64,000 nucleotides of DNA, from contig URBX01000007.1 of NCBI GenBank assembly GCA_900546175.1, positions 20,097-84,096 on the forward strand, read 5' to 3'. Of this stretch, positions 1 to 8,549 are shown piece by piece. Both the position numbers and the translations under genes were made by a program. This DNA comes from an uncultured Eggerthella sp. Lineage in GTDB: Bacteria > Actinomycetota > Coriobacteriia > Coriobacteriales > Eggerthellaceae. The notes beneath the pieces are model-generated. The model was not told the DNA's origin. It worked only from the letters and a program-made list of their open reading frames with translations, and ran no database searches. Position 1 is the first letter of the stretch. The number at the start of each line of letters is the position of its first letter.

Positions 1-2
1 AT

Positions 3-41
3 ATTCTTCGCTGTCAAAAGCAGGGAGGTTATGTTCGATGA
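3..41 (+). CDS. 3' end of an upstream gene, cut by the window edge
   Basis: A reading frame is open from the left edge and ends in TGA at 39-41. The tail reads ILRCQKQGGYVR. Its stop overlaps the next start as ATGA, the usual arrangement of translationally coupled genes, and the ribosome site of the next gene (AGGGAGG at 22-28) lies inside it. The product cannot be told from 12 residues; by context it may be another subunit of the hydroxyacyl-CoA dehydratase system that follows. Another frame is also open to the edge, so this is tentative. Confidence 0.33.
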   Translation: MLRCQKQGGYVR

Positions 42-1276
42 GAGAAGAAAACTCAAACGAAACGCGTGCAAACTCACAAAAAAAAGTAAGTATTTTTTCT
101 CTGGGATCAGATGAGGACATGCGAAGTGCCTCGATCATATTTAATCGTGGAGAGGCTATGGTAAAGTCTCTTCTGCCGAAGAAGGCTTCAAAAAACAAAC
201 ACAGCCACATAAATACCGATATCAAAATCGCCTTTTTTCGCTATACCTACTATGATATTGCGTTTAAGTATTTTGTTGAGCATGTACTAGACGCAGAGTT
301 TGTAAAACTTCCCGAACCAACAAAGAGATCGCTTGATTTAGGAAGCAAAAACAGCACGGACTTTGTTTGTGCGCCTTTTAAACATATTTTGGGCTCTTAT
401 ATTGAAGCCCTTGAACGCGGCGCAACCGTTTTAGTGCAGTTTGCAGGTCCTTGCAGATTAGGCTATTACGGAGAATTGCAAGAATCCATTTTGCGCGACA
501 TGGGCTATAAGTTCTCTATGCTGAATTTTGCTGAGCTATCAGGCAAAAGCGCTCCGGAGTATATAAAAGAGTGTAAAAAAATCAATCCAGACCTCAATGT
601 TCCTAAGGCGCTCAAAAATCTTATTACGCTTTTCCATATGGTCGAATTCCTTGATGAGGCTAACGACTTTTATCTAGCTAACGCAGGATTTGAAAAAGAG
701 CCAGGTACCTTTGAAAAAGCTCGCCAATATTATTTTGACCTGATGAATGCTGTTGCATCCGAAAAAGACCTTCAGGAAGCACAGCATCTTGGTATGGAGG
801 CAATGCGTGCGGTGCCACTTGATAAACCTAATGAGCCTCTACGAGTAGGCTTGGTTGGCGAAATTTTTACCGCAATTGATCCTCCAAGCAATCTCAATAT
901 CAACAAGAAGCTTATGGGTATGCGCGTTGAATTAGCCTGTGATGTTACGTTGACAAACCGATTCCTTCGCTATAGCGAAGAAAATCTCCGCGCAACAATT
1001 TCGGAATATGCGCACTATGACATGGGACCAACCTCAACCCTGACTATTGCAAGCACAAAAAAATTCGCCGAAAGCGGTTTTGATGGCATTATCCACATGA
1101 AATCAAGTGGTTGCACTCCTGAGATTGACGTAATTCCAACGCTTCAGCGTATTAATAGGGAAACGGGAGTTCCCATTTTGTACCTGAGCTACGATTCACA
1201 AACAAGCGATACTGGTCTAGACACACGCCTGGAGGCTTTCTACGACATGATTGCTATGAAGAAAGGACGTGTGTAG
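38..1276 (+). CDS. 2-hydroxyacyl-CoA dehydratase (BcrC/BadD/HgdB)-like protein
   Basis: This 412-residue protein resembles the COG3580/COG3581 proteins that accompany activases of 2-hydroxyacyl-CoA dehydratases and benzoyl-CoA reductases. Conserved blocks are visible: VCAPFKHILGSYIEALERGA near residue 110, GPCRLGYYGELQ near 137, and SSGCTPE near 360. Each contains a cysteine that could ligate an iron-sulfur cluster. The start at 38 follows AGGGAGG at good spacing; the ATG at 31 is too close and in another frame. The stop codon abuts the start of the activase gene, so the two are surely co-expressed. The substrate is not known, and a dehydratase enzyme proper is not seen inside the window. Confidence 0.72.
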   Translation: MREENSNETRANSQKKVSIFSLGSDEDMRSASIIFNRGEAMVKSLLPKKASKNKHSHINTDIKIAFFRYTYYDIAFKYFVEHVLDAEFVKLPEPTKRSLDLGSKNSTDFVCAPFKHILGSYIEALERGATVLVQFAGPCRLGYYGELQESILRDMGYKFSMLNFAELSGKSAPEYIKECKKINPDLNVPKALKNLITLFHMVEFLDEANDFYLANAGFEKEPGTFEKARQYYFDLMNAVASEKDLQEAQHLGMEAMRAVPLDKPNEPLRVGLVGEIFTAIDPPSNLNINKKLMGMRVELACDVTLTNRFLRYSEENLRATISEYAHYDMGPTSTLTIASTKKFAESGFDGIIHMKSSGCTPEIDVIPTLQRINRETGVPILYLSYDSQTSDTGLDTRLEAFYDMIAMKKGRV

Positions 1277-2239
1277 ATGAAGGCATATTTGGGAATCGAT
1301 ATTGGTTCTATTTCGACAAAAGGTGTACTTATTGACGAATGCCGGGACATCATTGCGCGTTCGTATTTATGGACCGAAGGTAATCCTACGGATGCCGCAA
1401 AACGAGTCATTAAGGACCTTCAAGGGCAAGTATCAGATGAAGTGGAGGTTGTTGCAGTAGGTACAACTGGAAGTGCTCGCAGGTTAGTGGGCGCAATGAC
1501 CAACGCAACAGTTATAAAAAACGAAATCACCGCACACGCGGTTGGCACAACGTTTTTACACCCAGACGTTCGAACTATTCTTGAAATTGGCGGCCAGGAC
1601 TCAAAAATTATCTGCGTAGAGGGTGGCATTGCGGTGGATTATGCCATGAATACCCTTTGTGCAGCAGGTACGGGCTCGTTTCTTTCAAGCCAGGCGCATC
1701 GCTTAGGAGTTGAAGTTGAGGAATTTGGCCCTATTGCGCTTACTTCCAAAAAACCAGCAAATATTGCAGCACGTTGTACGGTGTTTGCGGAATCTGACTT
1801 GGTACACAAAATCCAAGTAGGTTATTCGCGCGAAGACATTATTGCAGGCCTTTGTAGAGCGGTAGCAACCAATTACCTCAACAACGTTGGCAAAGGAAAG
1901 CGCATTGCTGCACCCGTTGTTTTTCAAGGAGGCGTTTCTAAGAACATTGGCGTAGTTCGTGCATTCGAAAAAGAACTTGATATGGATGTCATTGTTGACC
2001 CAGATGGTCATTTGATGGGCGCTTATGGTGTTGCGCTTCTTGCAGCAGACGAATATGCGCGTCGTGGCTGCGTAAATGAGTGCAACTTCGATTTCGAAGC
2101 TATGGAGAACTTCACGTTTACCACCAGAGAAGTGGAATGCCATAAGTGCGCTAACCATTGCGAAATCATTTGTGTGTATCGCGAGAACAAGCTCATTGAC
2201 TCTTGGGGAAATAGATGTGAAAAGGGTGCTCTCACGTAG
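1277..2239 (+). CDS. acyl-CoA dehydratase activase (BadF/BadG/BcrA/BcrD ATPase family)
   Basis: This 320-residue ASKHA-fold ATPase starts directly after the preceding stop. The phosphate-1 motif LGIDIGSISTKG is at residues 5-16, EIGGQDSK is near 100, and the cluster-binding motif NTLCAAGTGSF near 125 is followed by AARCTVFAESD near 160. In the HgdC/BadF family these two cysteines bridge one [4Fe-4S] cluster between two monomers, and ATP hydrolysis drives electron transfer to the dehydratase. The C-terminus adds a cysteine-rich tail (CHKCANHC and two later Cys) that the classic 260-residue HgdC lacks. It probably works with the protein encoded just upstream. Confidence 0.85.
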   Translation: MKAYLGIDIGSISTKGVLIDECRDIIARSYLWTEGNPTDAAKRVIKDLQGQVSDEVEVVAVGTTGSARRLVGAMTNATVIKNEITAHAVGTTFLHPDVRTILEIGGQDSKIICVEGGIAVDYAMNTLCAAGTGSFLSSQAHRLGVEVEEFGPIALTSKKPANIAARCTVFAESDLVHKIQVGYSREDIIAGLCRAVATNYLNNVGKGKRIAAPVVFQGGVSKNIGVVRAFEKELDMDVIVDPDGHLMGAYGVALLAADEYARRGCVNECNFDFEAMENFTFTTREVECHKCANHCEIICVYRENKLIDSWGNRCEKGALT

Positions 2240-2400
2240 ACGCGTTAAAGAGAGACACAGGACTCAAAAAAGGGGCGCTCAAAAATGCGCGCTCACGTCG
2301 GCGTGCGTCTTTTAATGCGCTACAACACTCAAAAGGGCAGGCCAAATAAAAGGCCAGGGCAAATACAACCACAGGACTCAAAAGAGCGCGTCAAAGGAGA
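2222..2400. repeat. degenerate repeats derived from the end of the activase gene
   Basis: The gene tail GGTGCTCTCACGTAGACGCG (around 2225-2244) is echoed by TGCGCGCTCACGTCGGCGTG at about 2286-2305. CACAGGACTCAAAA occurs exactly twice, at 2256-2269 and 2370-2383, with a third degraded form (CAACACTCAAAAGGGC) near 2322. The gap to pgi therefore consists largely of imperfect repeats and not of a gene. Confidence 0.5.
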
Positions 2401-2530
2401 AATGTACTCATAAACGGCCATACGCTCAATTTTGTCCATTAATAGTGTGCATAGTTTATAGTCCTTTAGGCATAATGTTAGGCTTTTGTTAAAATTCCTA
2501 TGTATGTATTTGGACAAAAGAAGAGTTCAC

Positions 2531-4246
2531 ATGATAGATTTTCAGCTTCAGGGTTCATATCCTTGTATGCAAACCCTCATTGATAACAACGTTGCAAGCC
2601 GCATTCAGGCAAAAGATGCAACACTCTATAACTTTAATGAGAATGCCTTTGAATTTGCTCAAAACTTTATGGGTTGGGCGGATTTGGCTTCAAACCCACC
2701 ATATAGCCTTGAGGACATTCAGGCTTTTGCCGATTACGTAGTTGCAAAGGGCCTCAAGACTGTGGTGCTCGTTGGTCAGGGTGGCTCCACTCAGGCGCCA
2801 ATGACCATCACAAAATACAACAAGTCTGCTTCACGAGACATTGTGTTCAAAACCATCGACTCAGTTTCTCCGGTGCGCGTTCGCTCAATTCTGCATGAGT
2901 GCAACCCACGCACTACGTTAGTTATTCAGTCTTCCAAATCGGGATCAACTCTTGAGCCTTCTTTGGTAATGAAAGCGGTTCGAAAGATTTTGGCAGAAAC
3001 GCTTAGTGAAGAAGAAATCCCTCAGCACTTGGTTGCTATTACCGACCCAGGTTCATCCTTAGAAAAGCAAGCTTTGGAAGAAGGCTGGCTTAAGGTTTTT
3101 TCTGGCGAACCTACGGTTGGAGGCCGTTATTCGGCTCTCTCAGTATTCGGTTTAGTGCCTGCTGCTTTGGTGGGTATTAATCTTGACCTGTTTATGAAAG
3201 AAGTTGTTGAGGCAGAAAAACTCTGTGCAACAGATAGTCCTGAAAACCCTGCGCTTCAGTTGGCTTCCTTCTTGTATGACGGCTACGAAAACGGTCGTGA
3301 CAAATTCTGCTTCCTCACTCCAAAACGAGGCCGCGTTTTGGGCCTTTGGATTGAGCAGCTCATTGCGGAATCTCTAGGCAAGGAAGGAAAGGGAATTCTT
3401 CCAAATATTGAGACAGACTCCATTGTTCTTTCAAAGGGCCATATGGATCGCTCGGTCGTGATTTATCACACTCAAACCGACTTCTGGGATGAGCAGAAAA
3501 ACTTCGAGGCAGGCTTAAAGTATCTAAGCCCTGATTTGCCTTGCATGACTTTCCACGTTGATAACGTTGAAGAAGTTGCTGCTCACTTAGTTATGTGGGA
3601 GTACGCAACAGCAATGATAGGTTACCTTATGAAGGTGTGCCCGTTTGATCAGCCTGACGTTCAAATCGCAAAAACGGAAGTTTTGAATATTTTGAGCGAA
3701 GGAGTTCGCCGCCCTGATTTCCGCGTTGGTGGAATTGCAGGCATTCCGGTAGGACCAGTTGAGGTTTTTGTTTCTGACGCCATCAAAAAAGACCTTCGCC
3801 GTCCAACTCTCGAAGGTGCTCTGGAAGCGTTGGTTGGCTCTATTCGCCTGGGAGATTATTTCTCTATTAACGCGTTTTTGCCTTTTACGGGCGAAGGAAG
3901 GCGTGAGGCTATGGAGCAAATTCGCCATAGAATTGCAGAAGCGTATTACGTTCCTTCTTGTTTGGAAATTGGACCACGCTACCTCCATTCCACTGGTCAG
4001 CTTCACAAGGGTGGTCCAAACAATGGCGTATTCTTGATTGTGTCAGCAACCGAAACGCGTGACATTGAAATTGACGATCATCGCGCTTCATCGTTGGGTG
4101 AATTGGCGAAAGCTCAAGCAGCGGGTGATTTCGCTGTTCTTTCCGAACGAGGCAGGCGCTGTGTTCATGTGCATCTTCCAGACAACTCGGCGGTTACTAT
4201 TCGCGCGCTTTCTAAAGCATTCAAACGAGTTGTGTATATGAAATAA
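2531..4246 (+). CDS. pgi: glucose-6-phosphate isomerase
   Basis: This 571-residue protein interconverts glucose 6-phosphate and fructose 6-phosphate in the cytosol. It resembles the isomerase half of the actinobacterial transaldolase-isomerase proteins more than the short bacterial Pgi. Diagnostic blocks are VLVGQGGSTQAP near residue 80, IQSSKSGSTLEP near 135 (the sugar-phosphate-binding SIS loop), GEPTVGGRYSALSVFG near 195, and ESLGKEGKGILPNIE near 280. The open frame runs 15 codons further upstream (2486), but the ATG at 2531 has a purine-rich site (AGAAGAG) and begins the conserved sequence. No transaldolase domain is attached. Confidence 0.88.
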   Translation: MIDFQLQGSYPCMQTLIDNNVASRIQAKDATLYNFNENAFEFAQNFMGWADLASNPPYSLEDIQAFADYVVAKGLKTVVLVGQGGSTQAPMTITKYNKSASRDIVFKTIDSVSPVRVRSILHECNPRTTLVIQSSKSGSTLEPSLVMKAVRKILAETLSEEEIPQHLVAITDPGSSLEKQALEEGWLKVFSGEPTVGGRYSALSVFGLVPAALVGINLDLFMKEVVEAEKLCATDSPENPALQLASFLYDGYENGRDKFCFLTPKRGRVLGLWIEQLIAESLGKEGKGILPNIETDSIVLSKGHMDRSVVIYHTQTDFWDEQKNFEAGLKYLSPDLPCMTFHVDNVEEVAAHLVMWEYATAMIGYLMKVCPFDQPDVQIAKTEVLNILSEGVRRPDFRVGGIAGIPVGPVEVFVSDAIKKDLRRPTLEGALEALVGSIRLGDYFSINAFLPFTGEGRREAMEQIRHRIAEAYYVPSCLEIGPRYLHSTGQLHKGGPNNGVFLIVSATETRDIEIDDHRASSLGELAKAQAAGDFAVLSERGRRCVHVHLPDNSAVTIRALSKAFKRVVYMK

Positions 4247-4369
4247 GCTGTAAAAGCTGATACTTAGTATTGGCTGCGTGTTGATGTGCGGTAGCTAAAC
4301 TGTGCTAGTCAGAAGCAAGTTATCAATACGTAGTAGCTAGACCAGACGCTATTCCAAAGGAGTTCTTCA

Positions 4370-6880
4370 GTGCAAGAAGCGTTAGAAATTCGCGTTAAAG
4401 GCATTGTTCAAGGGGTGGGTTTCCGCCCCTTTGTCTATACCATGGCCCAAAAACATAGTATTACCGGATGGGTGCTGAACCAAACCCAGGGTGTTCTCAT
4501 TCATGCGGAAGGCTCGTCAGAAAATCTTGATGCCTTCATCATGGAGATAAACAACAATGCACCCAAAGCAGCTCAAGTAAAAGAAATCAATATGGCCGAA
4601 GTTGGCCACGAAGGCTTCACGAGTTTTGAGATTCGCCAGTCTTTTGATGAAAACTCATGTGCAACAACGCTTGTTTCTCCCGATTTGGCTACCTGTGATG
4701 AATGCGTGGCAGAGCTTTTCGATTCTGAAAACCGTCGTTATCGCTACCCATTTATCAATTGCACCAACTGTGGTCCTCGTTTCACCATTATCAAAAATCT
4801 TCCGTATGATCGCAGTCAAACCACAATGGCTTCTTTTGAGATGTGTCCTGAGTGCGCTCAGGAATATCAGAACCCTGTCGACCGCAGGTTCCATGCTCAG
4901 CCAGATGCCTGTTTTGAGTGTGGTCCGCAATTGGGATGGATTACTTCCGATAGGTATAAGCAGTGCGCAGCTGAGGATTTCGTCACTTGGCCTTCTAATG
5001 CAGCTGAGGATTCCATCACCTGGGCTTCTAACCGGGAAACTTCCGACTGGATACTAGCGCAGGCAGTGGCGTATCTTCGTGAAGGAAAAATACTTGCAGT
5101 AAAAGGTTTAGGCGGTTTTCATCTGGTGTGTGATGCCTCGAACGAAACAGCGTTGGCAAACTTGCGCGCACGAAAAAAGCGTTCCAACAAGGGTTTTGCG
5201 GTTATGGCAGCTACCGTTGAGCAAGCCAAGCAAGTTTGCTTTGTTTCTGCCGAAGAAGAGCAGCAACTTCGCTTGCCTTCATCGCCTATTGTTTTGCTGA
5301 AAAAGAAACCGCAAGTCCGCTTTGCTCAAGGTTTAGCTGATCGCTTGCCTGAACTGGGCGTTATGCTGCCTTCAACCCCTCTTCAGCATTTGTTAGCTCG
5401 TGATTTTGGTGGTTTGCTCGTAATGACTTCGGCAAACATCCATGACGAGCCTATCGTTATTGATAATGTAGAAGCGCTTTCCAAGCTGAGTGAAGTAGCA
5501 GACGCGTTCGTGCTCAACAACCGTGACATCGAAGTGCGTTTTGACGATTCCGTACTTCGCGTGCTTGATATTCCTCAGATAGGCGGCGTTGTCCAAATGA
5601 TTCGCCGCGCACGCGGTTTTGCGCCAATGCCAGTAGCACTTCCTTCACATCTGGGTGAAAAGCAGGCAGAAACACTTTCTTCATCTTTGAGCGAAGACCA
5701 ATCGGAGGCTCAAGCTCAAAAAACACTTCTTTTTGCAACAGGTCCCGAGCAGAAAAACACCTTCTGCTACGTGCGCAATAATCCTATGCAGGCGTTTATT
5801 TCGCAGCACATTGGTGATATGGAAAATGCGGAAACATACGACGCTTGGTTAAAAGCAAAAGAGACCTACAGTAATCTGTTCCGCTTGGAGGAGATTCCTG
5901 AAGCTATTGCAGCGGATTGTCACCCTGAATACCTCACTTCAAAATGGGCAGAATCGCTAAATCATCCAACTTTGACGAAAGTGCAGCATCATCATGCGCA
6001 CATTGCAGCTGTTTTGGGCGAGAACAACTTAGACACCGCAGTTTGTGGCATTGCGTTTGATGGCACGGGTTATGGTCTCGATGGTTCTATTTGGGGTGGC
6101 GAAGTACTTCTGGCTAACCAACAGGACTATGAACGTTTCGCCAATTTCGCATATTTCCCTTTGCCAGGAGGAGTTGCATCAATCAAGAACCCACTGCGCT
6201 GCGCGTATGGTCTTTTGTGGGCTAATGATTTGCTCGAGCATCCTCAAGCACAAAAGATTTTTGATGAAGCAAACGAGAACACACAGCTTCTTGAGCAAAT
6301 GATTGAAAAAGGCATTAATACGCCAATGACTTCATCGGTGGGAAGAATGTTTGATGCGGCAAGTGCTCTTCTGGGCATTTGTCCAAACCCAACGTATGAA
6401 GGCGAAGCGGCTATTATGCTCGAAGCGGCCGTGCATGAATTTCTCTCTTCTCACGCGCAACCTCTTATTGCTAAAGCGCGTCAAGAGGCGTACGCAATCA
6501 CTGCAATCAAAAACGTGGCAACAAGCAAGAGTACTGCACATGACACTTCTGTTCTTCTCTTTGATGCAGCACCAGCTTTCGAAGGCCTTCTTACCGACAT
6601 GCAAAATGGCGTGGACGTTGGCTATATTGCGCTCAAATTCCATGAATCGTTTGTGGCTGCAATTGTTCAAGCCGCTCAGTTTGTCAGGGCTCTGTATGAC
6701 ATCAATTTGGTAGCTCTTTCTGGTGGCGTATTTATGAATCGCTACCTGATAGAACAGGCGGTGTATCAGCTTCAAATTAATGGTTTTACCGTTGCCCTGA
6801 ATAAGGAGCTTCCTCCAAATGATGCTTCAATTTCTTATGGACAAGCTGTGGTAGCATTGCAGTCAATAAACAAGGAGTGA
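4370..6880 (+). CDS. hypF: carbamoyltransferase HypF, [NiFe]-hydrogenase maturation
   Basis: HypF turns carbamoyl phosphate into the activated thiocarbamate that becomes the cyanide ligands of the NiFe centre. Domains in order: acylphosphatase (about 1-90, with VQGVGFRPFVY), two zinc fingers (CDEC/CTNC and CPEC/CFEC, 110-185), a YrdC-like Sua5 domain (about 230-420) and a Kae1-like domain with the metal motif HHHAHIAAV near 540. At 836 residues it is longer than usual (about 750). Part of the surplus is an insertion after the zinc fingers that carries an 11-residue duplication, and part is a Ser/Gln-rich linker near 435. The GTG start at 4370 follows AAAGGAG. hypC and hypD follow directly. 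Confidence 0.95.
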   Translation: MQEALEIRVKGIVQGVGFRPFVYTMAQKHSITGWVLNQTQGVLIHAEGSSENLDAFIMEINNNAPKAAQVKEINMAEVGHEGFTSFEIRQSFDENSCATTLVSPDLATCDECVAELFDSENRRYRYPFINCTNCGPRFTIIKNLPYDRSQTTMASFEMCPECAQEYQNPVDRRFHAQPDACFECGPQLGWITSDRYKQCAAEDFVTWPSNAAEDSITWASNRETSDWILAQAVAYLREGKILAVKGLGGFHLVCDASNETALANLRARKKRSNKGFAVMAATVEQAKQVCFVSAEEEQQLRLPSSPIVLLKKKPQVRFAQGLADRLPELGVMLPSTPLQHLLARDFGGLLVMTSANIHDEPIVIDNVEALSKLSEVADAFVLNNRDIEVRFDDSVLRVLDIPQIGGVVQMIRRARGFAPMPVALPSHLGEKQAETLSSSLSEDQSEAQAQKTLLFATGPEQKNTFCYVRNNPMQAFISQHIGDMENAETYDAWLKAKETYSNLFRLEEIPEAIAADCHPEYLTSKWAESLNHPTLTKVQHHHAHIAAVLGENNLDTAVCGIAFDGTGYGLDGSIWGGEVLLANQQDYERFANFAYFPLPGGVASIKNPLRCAYGLLWANDLLEHPQAQKIFDEANENTQLLEQMIEKGINTPMTSSVGRMFDAASALLGICPNPTYEGEAAIMLEAAVHEFLSSHAQPLIAKARQEAYAITAIKNVATSKSTAHDTSVLLFDAAPAFEGLLTDMQNGVDVGYIALKFHESFVAAIVQAAQFVRALYDINLVALSGGVFMNRYLIEQAVYQLQINGFTVALNKELPPNDASISYGQAVVALQSINKE
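4967..5032 (+). repeat. in-frame tandem duplication inside hypF (2 x 33 bp)
   Basis: Two adjacent 33-bp units, 4967-4999 and 5000-5032, encode AAEDFVTWPSN and AAEDSITWASN. They lie in the linker between the zinc fingers and the YrdC domain, where HypF proteins normally have no such segment. Confidence 0.85.
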
Positions 6881-6886
6881 TGTGCA

Positions 6887-7123
6887 ATGTGTTTGGCTAT
6901 TCCCGCACAAATTGTAGAAAAACAAGACAATAATCTTGCAACTGTAAATATTATGGGTGTTACCCGTGAAATCTCTTTGGACTTAACCCCTCATGCCGAA
7001 GTGGGCAACTACGTTTTGATTCATGCTGGTTTTGCTATTGAGGTAGTTGACGAAGAGTTTGCCCAGGAGACTCTTGATTTGATTAAGCAGTTTCCTGAAC
7101 TTGCCGATATCGAAGGGTTGTAA
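6887..7123 (+). CDS. hypC: hydrogenase maturation chaperone HypC/HybG
   Basis: This 78-residue protein starts with the invariant MCLAIPAQI, whose Cys2 is the residue HypC uses to hold the Fe(CN)2CO fragment and to bind the hydrogenase large-subunit precursor. It begins 6 bp after hypF behind AAGGAG and ends 2 bp before hypD. HypC works in a complex with HypD. Confidence 0.96.
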   Translation: MCLAIPAQIVEKQDNNLATVNIMGVTREISLDLTPHAEVGNYVLIHAGFAIEVVDEEFAQETLDLIKQFPELADIEGL

Positions 7124-7125
7124 TA

Positions 7126-8205
7126 ATGGATTTGTCTTCTTTCAAAGATCCAGCCCTTGCAAAAGGTCTTATTCACTCTATTAATGCGTGGGCTCCTGAA
7201 CAAGGTGCAACCTTAATGGAGGTATGCGGAACTCATACCGTTGCTATTGCTCGCAATGGCCTTCGTTCTATGATGCCAAAAAACACTAAGCTAGCATCGG
7301 GCCCTGGTTGTCCTGTTTGCGTTACCTCAAATAAGGACATTGATACCGTTATTGCGCTTTCGCGTGTTCCGGGGGTAGAAATTGCCACCTTCGGCGATAT
7401 GACTCGCGTTCCAGGTTCCACTTCAAGCTTGCTTAAAGAGCAGGCAGAAGGACGAAAAGTAAACATTGTCTATTCTCCTCTTGATGCACTCAAACTTGCT
7501 CAGGAAAATCCTGATAAAGAAATCGTGTTTGTGGGCGTTGGTTTTGAAACCACCACTCCGCTTGTTGCTATGGCAATCAAACGAGCCGCTGCGCTTGGCT
7601 TGAAGAACTTTAGTGTATACGTTGCGCATAAGAACATGCCGGGTGCGCTTGAGGTTATCGTAAGTGATCCTTCGCTAAAGATTGATGCACTTATTTTGCC
7701 AGGTCACGTAAGCACCATTATAGGTACGGCACCTTATGAGTTTTTGGCTCAGAAATACGGTATTCCAGGAGTAATTACTGGTTTTGAGCCAGTGGATGTC
7801 CTCCAGGGTATTGCTATGATTATGCGCCAGCTCCATGAAGGACGTGCCGAAATTGAAATTGCTTACAAGCGTGGCGTTATGAAAGAGGGCAATCCTGTTG
7901 CGCTTGCTGCTATTAACGAAATATTTGAAACAGTAGATGCTACTTGGCGGGGATTAGGCGTTATTCCAGGATCGGGCTACGCTATTCGCAAAGAATACGA
8001 AGCATTCGATGCGTTTAAGAAGTTTAATCCCGAAGTTGAACCAACAAAGGAACCAAAAGGCTGCCGCTGCGGTGATGTCCTTCGTGGCATTATGTCTCCA
8101 AGCGAATGCCCGTTGTTTAGAAAGGTTTGCACGCCTGAAAATCCGGTTGGTCCTTGCATGGTTTCTTCTGAAGGTTCATGCGCTGCGTATTTCCGCTACT
8201 ACTAG
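7126..8205 (+). CDS. hypD: hydrogenase maturation protein HypD
   Basis: HypD is the [4Fe-4S] scaffold on which the iron centre of [NiFe]-hydrogenase receives its CN and CO ligands. In this 359-residue protein the conserved blocks are MEVCGTHT near residue 31, GPGCPVCVTS near 61, FVGVGFETTTP near 127, and the C-terminal cysteine cluster (GCRCGDVLRG, ECPLFRKVCTP, GPCMVSSEGSCAAY). It follows hypC with a 2-bp gap. hypE, hypA, hypB and the hydrogenase structural genes are not in this window, so the maturation set is split. Confidence 0.96.
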   Translation: MDLSSFKDPALAKGLIHSINAWAPEQGATLMEVCGTHTVAIARNGLRSMMPKNTKLASGPGCPVCVTSNKDIDTVIALSRVPGVEIATFGDMTRVPGSTSSLLKEQAEGRKVNIVYSPLDALKLAQENPDKEIVFVGVGFETTTPLVAMAIKRAAALGLKNFSVYVAHKNMPGALEVIVSDPSLKIDALILPGHVSTIIGTAPYEFLAQKYGIPGVITGFEPVDVLQGIAMIMRQLHEGRAEIEIAYKRGVMKEGNPVALAAINEIFETVDATWRGLGVIPGSGYAIRKEYEAFDAFKKFNPEVEPTKEPKGCRCGDVLRGIMSPSECPLFRKVCTPENPVGPCMVSSEGSCAAYFRYY

Positions 8206-8549
8206 TTTTGTCTGCCTCAGAATGTGCCTTTATCTACCACCAACCACACGTTAAGAACGTGTTCGTTTGCATTTAGAAAAAGATTTACGAATTTTTCTTT
8301 CAGAAATGTGTTGAAAATGTGCAGACGTAAAACCCCAGGTAAACGGTGTGAAAAAGCTTCTATAGAGACTTCAACCCAGCAGTCAAGACCCTGCAAAATT
8401 TGGAGAACAAGCCCAAGAACGGTATAATTTATACCGTTATAAGCACAGAGTGCTCAGCAGTATATCAACATTAATCACACTACACTGCTAATAAACTGGG
8501 ATAAAAGTCTCGCAAGAGTTTTTATTTTCGTGCGTTTATTGGAGGGTAT
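8206..8549. other. intergenic region with a 9-bp inverted repeat upstream of the RlpA-like gene
   Basis: No gene is supported here. A perfect inverted repeat, AACGGTATA-ATT-TATACCGTT, lies at 8418-8438, about 110 bp before the next start. This could be a regulator site; nothing follows that would make it a terminator. Confidence 0.35.

Noticed and set aside
1703..2158. Long antisense frame within the activase gene
   Set aside because: It lies wholly inside a well-supported gene and shows no family motif; such shadow frames recur in purL, menD and others and were left out.
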